23,573 nucleotides of DNA from Candidatus Kuenenbacteria bacterium GW2011_GWA2_42_15 (GTDB taxonomy: Bacteria > Patescibacteriota > Patescibacteriia > UBA2196 > GWA2-42-15). The position numbers were made by a program, and so were the translations under genes. The notes under the pieces were generated by a model. It was given only the letters and a program-made list of their open reading frames with translations, searched no databases and was not told the origin of the DNA. Where the stretch lies: the NCBI GenBank assembly GCA_000998185.1, contig LCCW01000033.1:1-23573 (forward strand), read 5' to 3'. Shown here one piece after another: positions 13,417 through 19,176 of the stretch. How positions within the stretch are numbered: the stretch's first letter is position 1; the number at the start of each line of letters is the position of its first letter.

Positions 13417-14454
13417 ATGTCCAATACGATTTTAACCCATTACGCTAAAAAATTAGAGCTCAACCAGAAAGCGGATAGGTTTTTGGCGGGGATAATTAAG
13501 GAATCAGGATTCGCGTCGGAGAAAGAAATCTGGCGCGGTTTGATTCTAGGCGACAAGAAAAAAGCGGGCAGCGTTATTTATGCCGGCAGATATAAAAACA
13601 AGCCGGCGGTTTTGAAAATTCAGCATTTAAAACCGGTTATTGATGAGCCGGAAATTATCAGAAAATTTTATCAACATAGTAAAAGCAGAAAAGTTTTTGC
13701 GCCCAAAATTTATTTTGACCGGCCGTGGAATAGGAGCAGGGGATATGGATATTTTATCAGTGAATTGATTGAGGGGGAAAACATTAAAACATTAAAGCAT
13801 AAAAACATTAAAGCAAAGGACGAAACAAGAGAATTTTGCCGGTTTTATGAAGACTATAAAACAAATATCAAAACCAAACCGGGCTGGTGGTCGAGAAGAG
13901 CGGCAGAAAAAGATACGGTAATTTTTAATTTGAAAAGATTGGAGAATTGGCTTAAAATTGTGAAAGCGGCAAGATTATTAAAACCGGAATTTTACCAACC
14001 CAAAGTGGATATTTACAAAAAGATAATTAAAAAATACGCGGCTAATCAGCCGATGGAATTTACGCATGGGCATTTGTCAGCGCATGACATTATAAAAACA
14101 AAGCAAGGGAAATATTATCTGATGTCCAATTTTTTGTGGAGCTACCGGCCAAAATGGTATGATCTGGCGTTTAACTTGTGGGTCAATATTAATGGCTTGC
14201 CAGAAATGAGCTATAATGAAGTGGATAGATATATTGAGAGATGGCTGGAAAATTATAATGAAATTAAGACGGTAACAAAGGATAAAAATTTTGAGCGATA
14301 TTTCTGGTTGAATTTATTGGAACGAGCGCTAGGGTCAATACTCGTGGATTTTGGTTCGGTCAGGTATCCGGTGGAGAAAAGGGCGATGGCGAGGGTTAAT
14401 TTCAAGAGATGGGAATATATTTTTGGGGAGATAGCAAACAAATTCAAAATGTAA
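13417..14454 (+). CDS. Aminoglycoside phosphotransferase/choline kinase-like fold, degenerate active site
   Basis: A 345-residue soluble protein with protein-kinase-like (APH) architecture. The N-lobe shows a beta-strand/Lys motif (KPAVLKIQ, K67) and a glycine-containing loop region before it. The hinge area is YGYFISELIEGENIKTL. The catalytic Brenner motif, HGDxxxxN in active APH enzymes, appears as THGHLSAHDIIK: His219 replaces the catalytic Asp. The metal-binding DxD/DWE-like position is also changed (YYLMSNFLW), yet the following PxxYDLAFNLW is retained. It is probably a pseudokinase or a much diverged kinase; the substrate is unknown. The ATG at 13417 is preferred to a TTG at 13411. Confidence 0.7.
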   Translation: MSNTILTHYAKKLELNQKADRFLAGIIKESGFASEKEIWRGLILGDKKKAGSVIYAGRYKNKPAVLKIQHLKPVIDEPEIIRKFYQHSKSRKVFAPKIYFDRPWNRSRGYGYFISELIEGENIKTLKHKNIKAKDETREFCRFYEDYKTNIKTKPGWWSRRAAEKDTVIFNLKRLENWLKIVKAARLLKPEFYQPKVDIYKKIIKKYAANQPMEFTHGHLSAHDIIKTKQGKYYLMSNFLWSYRPKWYDLAFNLWVNINGLPEMSYNEVDRYIERWLENYNEIKTVTKDKNFERYFWLNLLERALGSILVDFGSVRYPVEKRAMARVNFKRWEYIFGEIANKFKM

Positions 14455-14539
14455 AAATCAAAAATAAAAATGACAATTCAAAATTGAAAATTAGAAATTA
14501 TTTTAAAATTTAGAATTTAAAATTTAAAATTGTTCAGTT
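14455..14539. other. A/T-rich low-complexity linker
   Basis: The spacer is made of repeated aaaatt/aatttaaaatt blocks (caaaattgaaaattag, then aatttaaaatttaaaattg). Similar blocks precede the start of the kinase-like gene at 13389-13410. No promoter or RNA gene can be supported here. Confidence 0.5.
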
Positions 14540-15808
14540 ATGTATAAACTATCAGTTTTGAAAAACGGCATAAAAATAATCACCCACAATATGCCCGCGG
14601 CACACGGGGTGACGACTGGCGTATTTTTTGGCGCGGGCTCGCGTTATGAAAGAGAAAAAATAGCCGGCGCGTCTCATTTTTTAGAGCACATGTTTTTTAA
14701 AGGTACCAAAAACAGACCGGAACCGTCGGATATTGCCAGAAGCATTGAAGGGGTGGGCGGATATTTGAACGCCGCCACCAGCCAAGACCATACTTTTTAT
14801 TATAACCGCGTGCCAAAGGCGCACGGCAAAATGGCTTTTGAGGTTTTGGCTGATATGATGAATAATTCTTTGTTTAATGAAAAAGCGCTGGACCGGGAAA
14901 GGGGAGTGATTTTGGAAGAGTTGAATATGTTTTTGGACACGCCAATGAGATACATTTATGATTTGACGATGAATTTGGTGTTTTCCGGCAGTACCTTGGG
15001 GCGCGATATTATTGGCGCAAAAAAAAGCATTTTGAAAATAAAGCGGCAAGATCTGATTGATTATGTCAAAGGATTTTATCAACCGCAAAAAATGGCCATC
15101 GCCATCGCCGGAAATATCAATCAGCATGGGGCGATAAGAGAAGCGGAAAAATTTTTCGGTCATCTTAAAAAAAACAAGCAGCCGATTTATAAAAAAGTAC
15201 CGAGCGAGCGCCAGGGTCCAGGAATTTTAATTCATAATAAAAAAACCGATCAGGCGCATTTGTCCCTGGCGGTCAGGGCGTTGCCGTACAATCACCAGGA
15301 GCTGCCGACCCTGACAGTTTTGGATACAATACTTGGCACTGGCATGAGCTCCAGACTGTTTTTGAATATCAGAGAAAAGCTGGGCTTGTGCTATTACATC
15401 AATTCCTCCACGGAAGAATTTGAAGATGCCGGAATTTTTGCTATCAATTCCGGTTTGAATACTGATAAAATTGAGTTGGCGGTGGCGCGCATTTGGGATG
15501 AATTAAAAAAAATCAGCACGGTTTTGATCGCCAAAAGAGAGCTGGACGAAGCTAAGGAATATTTGCGCGGCAGCATCAGCTTGGAAGTGGACAATACCGA
15601 TAATATGGCCATGTGGTATGGCATACAGGGGCTTTTCGCCAAAAAAATAAAGACGCCGGCCGAGAAAGTGGCGGAATTGTTGAAGGTTTCGGAAAGTGAT
15701 ATAATGAAATTAGCAAAAAAACTGTTTAAAAGAGAGCAGCTGAATCTGGCTGTGATTGGGCCTTTCCAAAAGCGGGACAAAAATAGATTTTTAAAACTTT
15801 TAAAATAA
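14540..15808 (+). CDS. M16 family zinc metallopeptidase
   Basis: A 422-residue pitrilysin/MPP-like peptidase of the single-chain bacterial PqqL/YmxG type. The inverted zinc motif HxxEH is H46-F-L-E49-H50 within GASHFLEHMFFKGT, and the third ligand is in RGVILEELNMF (E126, 76 residues downstream). The C-terminal homologous domain includes the substrate-binding TILGTGMSSRLFLNIREKLGLCYYI. In other bacteria these proteins degrade short peptides. No signal peptide is visible, so it is likely cytosolic. It is 8 bases upstream of the AI-2E-type gene and probably co-transcribed with it. Confidence 0.95.
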   Translation: MYKLSVLKNGIKIITHNMPAAHGVTTGVFFGAGSRYEREKIAGASHFLEHMFFKGTKNRPEPSDIARSIEGVGGYLNAATSQDHTFYYNRVPKAHGKMAFEVLADMMNNSLFNEKALDRERGVILEELNMFLDTPMRYIYDLTMNLVFSGSTLGRDIIGAKKSILKIKRQDLIDYVKGFYQPQKMAIAIAGNINQHGAIREAEKFFGHLKKNKQPIYKKVPSERQGPGILIHNKKTDQAHLSLAVRALPYNHQELPTLTVLDTILGTGMSSRLFLNIREKLGLCYYINSSTEEFEDAGIFAINSGLNTDKIELAVARIWDELKKISTVLIAKRELDEAKEYLRGSISLEVDNTDNMAMWYGIQGLFAKKIKTPAEKVAELLKVSESDIMKLAKKLFKREQLNLAVIGPFQKRDKNRFLKLLK

Positions 15809-15816
15809 ATAAACAT

Positions 15817-16875
15817 ATGCCGACAAAAATTAGCGCCTCGCCCGTGATTTCATACCAGTCTATCATGAGGGTGATCGTGGTCTTATTCATTTTATTTTTT
15901 GTCTATCTGATCAGGGATATTTTGGCTTTGCTATTCGTGTCCATCATTTTCGCGGCGGCGGTGGACCCGTGGGTGGACTGGCTCAAAAAATACAAGATGC
16001 CGAGAGCAATTTCCATTTTGATGATTTATTTGATTTTATTGGCGGTGTTTAGCCTGATAATAGTGATGCTCGTGCCGGCGATGGCTGATCAGATTGTGCA
16101 GATTGTTTCCAATATTCCGGATTATTACGAAAAGATTTCCGTTGGCATTCATTCTTTGCAAGAAAAAAATAGTGGTGGTCTGACGACGGTGAGCAGCGAT
16201 TCCGTGGTTTCAACCCTGCAAACCTTGAGTACGACTTTGGCGCAGGCGACCAAGAGTATTTTTGTGACCGTAACCAGTATTTTCGGCGGCATACTTTCTT
16301 TGTTTGTGGTGTTGGTGATGACTTTTTACATTACGGTGGAAGAAGACGGTTTGAAAAAATTCGTAAAATTTTTAGTGCCGGCGAGACAGAGATCGTATGC
16401 CATGGATTTGGTTGACAGGATGGAGTCAAAAGTCGGTTTGTGGCTGCGCGGACAATTACTCTTGTGCTTCATTGTCGGGATAATGGTTTATTTCGGACTT
16501 TTGTTTCTGGGAGTGGAATACGCTCTGCTTTTGGCGCTGGTGGCTGGGATTCTGGAAATTATTCCTTATTTTGGGCCGTGGCTGTCTGGCCTGATCGCGG
16601 TGCTGGTGGTGTCTTCCGATTCCTGGACAAAAATTTTATTCGTGGCTATTTTGTATTTCGCGGTTCAGCAATTGGAAAATCAGGTAATTGTGCCAAAGAT
16701 AATGCAGAAGGTAGTGGGGCTAAATCCGATCATCGTGATTATGGTGATTTTGATCGGCGCCAAACTGGGCGGCGTGGTCGGCGGGCTATTGGGCGTGCCG
16801 GTCGCGGCGGCGATTAGCGTGTATTTTGAAGATATTTTAAAAGATAAACAGGCGGTGGTGGAAGAGAAAAATTAA
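15817..16875 (+). CDS. AI-2E transporter family (UPF0118) membrane protein
   Basis: A 352-residue polytopic membrane protein. Hydrophobic helices are seen around residues 15-35, 36-50, 65-90, 150-175, 205-235, 235-265 and 270-330, with a soluble loop at about 90-145. The family signature EIIPYFGPW follows the LLALVAGIL helix, and the last helices contain GLNPIIVIMVILIGAKLGGVVGGLLGVPVAA, typical of the family. Members include exporters for autoinducer-2 or ions in other bacteria; the substrate here cannot be inferred. It ends shortly before an independent promoter at 16886-16913. Confidence 0.93.
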   Translation: MPTKISASPVISYQSIMRVIVVLFILFFVYLIRDILALLFVSIIFAAAVDPWVDWLKKYKMPRAISILMIYLILLAVFSLIIVMLVPAMADQIVQIVSNIPDYYEKISVGIHSLQEKNSGGLTTVSSDSVVSTLQTLSTTLAQATKSIFVTVTSIFGGILSLFVVLVMTFYITVEEDGLKKFVKFLVPARQRSYAMDLVDRMESKVGLWLRGQLLLCFIVGIMVYFGLLFLGVEYALLLALVAGILEIIPYFGPWLSGLIAVLVVSSDSWTKILFVAILYFAVQQLENQVIVPKIMQKVVGLNPIIVIMVILIGAKLGGVVGGLLGVPVAAAISVYFEDILKDKQAVVEEKN

Positions 16876-16885
16876 ATTTATAATA

Positions 16886-16913
16886 TTGCGGCGTGGCGCA
16901 GTCAAATTATAAT
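16886..16913 (+). promoter_or_regulatory. Promoter of the coiled-coil operon
   Basis: TTGCGG (16886-16891), a 16-base spacer and a perfect TATAAT (16908-16913). Transcription would begin near 16920, about seven bases before the ATG at 16927. This is another very short leader with no Shine-Dalgarno sequence. Confidence 0.65.
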
Positions 16914-16926
16914 TAAATTTATTATT

Positions 16927-17352
16927 ATGAATGACAATAAACAATCAGACAAATGGGAGATGAATTCAATAGAGGATTACCGAGGTGGTTCTTCTAAAGA
17001 TGAGATACGGCCGGAAGTACATTCCGATAGTGATGAGGTAGCATTTAGTGTTGATTTCACCGGAGATAATCCTAAAGCGCAGGCAGTGGAAAAGACGCTT
17101 CAGCCTGACACCAGAGGTTTTTTCGGCAAGATATGTGAGAAAGTTTTGGGTAAAGACGCGGCTGACCGGCTTTTGATCTTCCAAAAGGAAATAGGCCAGG
17201 GGTGGGCAGAGAAGAAGGTGACTAAAGCGGAAGAAGCTGTGGGTGAAGCCTCGGGTAAAGCAAAGGATGCCGCGCAGGTTGTTGAAAAACGAGAAACTGA
17301 TGCCGCTAAATACCAAGAAGGCAAGGAAGCTTTCAGACACGCTGGCAAATAA
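16927..17352 (+). CDS. Hypothetical protein, N-terminal part of a possibly frameshifted coiled-coil protein
   Basis: 141 residues, hydrophilic, not recognised. The first 50 are acidic and probably disordered (SDKWEMNSIEDYRGG, then SDSDEVAFSVDFTGD). Residues 60-90 may form a small helix bundle (RGFFGKICEKVLGKDAADRLLIFQKEIGQGWAEKK), and the rest is a Lys/Glu/Ala-rich coiled coil (VTKAEEAVGEASGKAKDAAQVVEKRETDAAKY). It stops at TAA 17350, and a second frame with similar coiled-coil character begins 4 bases later. A single extra base near 17310-17350 would explain the split. Confidence 0.65.
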   Translation: MNDNKQSDKWEMNSIEDYRGGSSKDEIRPEVHSDSDEVAFSVDFTGDNPKAQAVEKTLQPDTRGFFGKICEKVLGKDAADRLLIFQKEIGQGWAEKKVTKAEEAVGEASGKAKDAAQVVEKRETDAAKYQEGKEAFRHAGK

Positions 17353-17356
17353 GGAA

Positions 17357-18427
17357 ATGAGAGTTCAAGAATATGAAGAAGTAATTGACGGAGCTAAACA
17401 TAATCTTGATGGCCGGTTGGCGGAGAAAATGGAGGTCAATAACAAGGCACTGGCGGAGAGGACAGCGTGTGTTGAAAAAAATAGATTTCAGGCCGCGGAA
17501 AATAGCAGTAAGATGAAAGGATTAAGGGAACAAAGGATGGGAGTTGAGACTTTGATGAAAGCTGGATTAGAAGGGGCGATACTAAAAGATGCCAGGGCAA
17601 CAATCGCTGGTTTGCAAAAGCGGATTGATGAGCTGGACGCATTGAATGATGATCTTGGTAAACAGAACGGAAAGATAGGTAAAGAAATGGGTAAGTTTTC
17701 GCAAGATAATCAAAAATTGCAGGGCAAGCGAGACAAACTTTTCCCGTCGATAAAAGAAAAGGCATGGAAAGAGAAGGCAGCAGCGGGGGATCAAAGGGAA
17801 GGTAAAGATAGAGGGGTGGCGTCAATTAGTGCTAGCGTTGATGATTATGGTCGGGTAGTGATGGACAGGATAAATGGAGGCAAAGTAGTTTTGGATGGGG
17901 AGAGATTAATAGTGATAGCTGGCAATGGTAATGCGACAGAGAATCAAGGAGAAGAGATAACAGACGAGGAATTAAATGTTTTTATGGGGGACGGAAGCGT
18001 GTCCGAACTTTTAAACGCGGGAGCACATTTAAGCCAGGGAATTATTCAGAGAATGCAAGCAATAGAGGAAAAAAGAAGACTGGATCAGAATCGGCCCGAA
18101 GATGCGGTCGATTCTCACAGTGAACCAGCAGCCGAGATCAAGGGAGAGAAAGCCAAAAAACATAATTTGGAGGAGATAGTGAGTAAGTGGAATAGATATG
18201 TTAATGAAGATATGCCTGAACATGATAAAGTTAAATACAAGATTAGGTTAGACAAAGCAAAGGATGATCCCCAAAGGCTATTAGGCGGCTCTGACGCAGT
18301 GACTAGGGAGCTGAAAAAACGGTTGGCCAAGAAGTTTAAAACAGATTCGGCTAAATTAGATAAAGATATTATTAATAAGGTTTATAATTTTTTGAGAGAG
18401 TTAAATGAGGGCAAGTTGAACTATTAA
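17357..18427 (+). CDS. Hypothetical coiled-coil protein
   Basis: 356 residues from the ATG at 17357 and not recognised. The frame is open upstream to 17243, overlapping the preceding gene in another frame. Residues 1-140 form a long coiled coil (EVIDGAKHNLDGRLAEKMEVNNKALAERTACVEKN, then RIDELDALNDDLGKQNGKIGKEMGKFSQD). A small globular part follows (VDDYGRVVMDRINGGKVVLDGERLIVIAGNG), then a charged helical C-terminus (AVTRELKKRLAKKFKTDSAKLDKDIINKVYNFLREL). No signal peptide or membrane helix is visible. It sits in an operon with a 76-residue coiled-coil protein and may be a structural or scaffold component; the function is unknown. Confidence 0.7.
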   Translation: MRVQEYEEVIDGAKHNLDGRLAEKMEVNNKALAERTACVEKNRFQAAENSSKMKGLREQRMGVETLMKAGLEGAILKDARATIAGLQKRIDELDALNDDLGKQNGKIGKEMGKFSQDNQKLQGKRDKLFPSIKEKAWKEKAAAGDQREGKDRGVASISASVDDYGRVVMDRINGGKVVLDGERLIVIAGNGNATENQGEEITDEELNVFMGDGSVSELLNAGAHLSQGIIQRMQAIEEKRRLDQNRPEDAVDSHSEPAAEIKGEKAKKHNLEEIVSKWNRYVNEDMPEHDKVKYKIRLDKAKDDPQRLLGGSDAVTRELKKRLAKKFKTDSAKLDKDIINKVYNFLRELNEGKLNY

Positions 18428-18434
18428 AATTTAT

Positions 18435-18665
18435 ATGAAACAAGACCAAAATTTTCAAAATATCTTGGGCCAAGCGCAGCAGGCGGTTGACGATGCCAAC
18501 TCCGCGGTGATCGCATCCAAGAAAATTCTAGAAGACAATGAAAAAAAATTGGCGGCTGACAGGCTGGCTTACGATAAAGCGCAGGCAAAAATTGACAAGG
18601 CCATCAAGGCGGATGCTGATGATTTGACGCTGAAGACCTTGCAGTTTTTGAAGGCGATGGAATAG
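18435..18665 (+). CDS. Small coiled-coil hypothetical protein
   Basis: A 76-residue, Ala/Lys/Asp-rich, almost entirely helical protein (ILGQAQQAVDDANSAVIASKKILEDNEKKLAADRLAYDKAQAKIDKAIKADADD). It starts 7 bases after the previous coiled-coil gene and is probably in the same operon, so the two may interact. I do not recognise it. The stop lies nine bases before the -35 box of the next promoter, with no terminator in between, so read-through into the leader-tRNA unit is possible. Confidence 0.7.
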   Translation: MKQDQNFQNILGQAQQAVDDANSAVIASKKILEDNEKKLAADRLAYDKAQAKIDKAIKADADDLTLKTLQFLKAME

Positions 18666-18674
18666 CCGCGCGGT

Positions 18675-18702
18675 TTGACAAAATTGGCCAACAGGCTACA
18701 AT
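18675..18702 (+). promoter_or_regulatory. Strong promoter of the Asn leader and tRNA-Asn unit
   Basis: Perfect -35 TTGACA (18675-18680), a 16-base spacer and TACAAT (18697-18702). The predicted start is near A18709, one to three bases before the ATG at 18711, so the transcript would be leaderless. No other promoter-like sequence lies between the terminator at 18822 and the tRNA at 18871, so this is the probable promoter for the tRNA. Confidence 0.75.
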
Positions 18703-18710
18703 AAGAACAT

Positions 18711-18773
18711 ATGAGCAAACTGACCAACAGCGGTGATAATAATAATAATAATAATCTTTGGCGGGTTGGTTAG
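18711..18773 (+). CDS. Putative attenuator leader peptide rich in Asn codons
   Basis: A 20-codon frame, MSKLTNSGD followed by six consecutive AAT (Asn) codons at 18738-18755, then LWRVG and a TAG stop (18771-18773). Seven of 20 residues are Asn. It begins at or next to the predicted transcription start. Its last four codons and stop coincide with one arm (18761-18771) of an 11-bp hairpin that competes with a terminator. The next gene is tRNA-Asn(GTT), which reads AAT and AAC. Position, codon content and overlap are those of a leader peptide for ribosome-mediated attenuation. The caution is that (AAT)n is also a microsatellite that could arise by chance. Confidence 0.6.
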   Translation: MSKLTNSGDNNNNNNLWRVG

Positions 18774-18803
18774 TTTTTGATAAGGAAGAATCAACCAACC
18801 CGC
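18761..18803 (+). promoter_or_regulatory. Antiterminator hairpin overlapping the leader stop
   Basis: Segment 1, gcgggttggtt (18761-18771), pairs perfectly over 11 bp with segment 2, aaccaacccgc (18793-18803), across a 21-base loop. Segment 1 is the last leader codons. Segment 2 is also the 5' arm of the terminator, so the two structures are mutually exclusive. A ribosome at the leader stop would hide segment 1; a ribosome stalled on early Asn codons would leave it free. Confidence 0.65.
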
Positions 18804-18822
18804 TTTAAAAAAGCGGGTTTTT
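18797..18822 (+). terminator. Intrinsic terminator (attenuator) before tRNA-Asn
   Basis: aacccgcttt (18797-18806) and aaagcgggtt (18810-18819) form a 10-bp stem with a three-base loop, running into five T (18818-18822). It sits about 50 bases before tRNA-Asn. Its 5' arm is shared with the alternative antiterminator hairpin. Confidence 0.8.
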
Positions 18823-18856
18823 AGATTCACTTTTCGGCTCCGGGGTAGTTCAGCGG

Positions 18857-18955
18857 CCCCGCGCCAAAATTCTGGGGTAGTTTAATGGTAAAACGCTTGA
18901 CTGTTAATCAAGTTAGTGGAGGTTCGATTCCTCCCCCCAGAGTTTTGGTGCGGGG
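18857..18955 (+). repeat. 13-bp inverted repeat tightly flanking tRNA-Asn
   Basis: ccccgcgccaaaa (18857-18869) and ttttggtgcgggg (18943-18955) pair over 13 bp with one G-U wobble. T18870 can pair with the discriminator G18942, so this helix continues into the 7-bp acceptor stem, giving an uninterrupted helix of about 21 bp in the precursor. Such an arrangement would affect RNase P access and could require a double-strand-specific nuclease. Confidence 0.75.
18871..18942 (+). tRNA. tRNA-Asn (anticodon GTT)
   Basis: Full cloverleaf of 72 bases: acceptor tctgggg (18871-18877) with ccccaga (18935-18941); D stem gttt/aaac with loop aatggta; anticodon stem cttga/tcaag with loop ctgttaa, anticodon GTT at 18903-18905; variable loop ttagt; T stem ggagg/cctcc with loop ttcgatt. 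The discriminator is G18942, as expected for tRNA-Asn, with T at position 1. CCA is not encoded (ttt follows). It is expected to read both Asn codons and lies downstream of an Asn-codon leader and attenuator. Confidence 0.97.
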
Positions 18956-19037
18956 TAACGCAGATGCCGTTTCGCACTGGCGGGACTCCCAGAGCCAAGA
19001 GGTGAATTTTTCGTTTAATATTTTTTGGGAAAGAATT

Positions 19038-19079
19038 AAGGACAGTCCTTAAAATTTCCAAAGGGACTGTCCTTCTTTA
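19038..19079 (+). terminator. Terminator downstream of tRNA-Asn
   Basis: aaggacagtcc (19038-19048) and ggactgtcctt (19064-19074) form an 11-bp perfect stem with a 15-base loop, followed by a T-rich tail (ctttaaatt). It is the first strong terminator-like structure after the tRNA. Confidence 0.65.
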
Positions 19080-19092
19080 AATTCCTAGCAAT

Positions 19093-19120
19093 AAAGGCGA
19101 CATTCCGGAATGTCGCCTTT
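19093..19120. terminator. 28-bp perfect palindrome, copy 1
   Basis: A perfect 28-bp palindrome with left arm aaaggcgacattcc and centre cc|gg, followed by gggtttaattt. It is nearly identical to 21444-21471: 26 of 28 positions, with the two differences forming one compensated base pair (C-G here, G-C there). It is probably a bidirectional terminator that insulates mnmA from the tRNA unit. Confidence 0.7.
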
Positions 19121-19129
19121 GGGTTTAAT

Positions 19130-19158
19130 TTGTTAATTTGAATTATTTAGGTTAAAAT
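19130..19158 (+). promoter_or_regulatory. Possible promoter of mnmA
   Basis: TTGTTA (19130-19135), a 17-base spacer and TAAAAT (19153-19158), placing the start near 19165 and the ATG at 19177. The surrounding sequence is very AT-rich, so chance matches are likely. Confidence 0.4.
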
Positions 19159-19176
19159 AAAAATACAATAATTTTT

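Larger units (their letters stand above)
18836..18996 (+). other. tRNA-like sequence enclosing tRNA-Asn
   Basis: Outside the 13-bp helix, the 5' flank tccggggtagttcagcgg reads like the first 18 bases of another tRNA-Asn-type gene. The 3' flank ends cccagagcc, which can pair with ggctccggg (18836-18844 with 18988-18996), 8 of 9 positions with one C/A mismatch. The middle does not fold into a canonical anticodon or T arm. It could be a decayed tRNA with a tRNA inserted in its D-loop, or simply the outer part of the precursor's structure. Confidence 0.4.

Noticed and set aside
18738..18755. (AAT)6 as a simple microsatellite only
   Set aside because: A chance microsatellite cannot be excluded, but the frame, ATG at the promoter, stop codon within the hairpin arm, and tRNA-Asn downstream together make a functional leader more likely.
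18834..18996. A second functional tRNA around tRNA-Asn
   Set aside because: The start looks like a tRNA, but no anticodon arm or T arm can be folded from the remaining sequence, and the acceptor has a mismatch.
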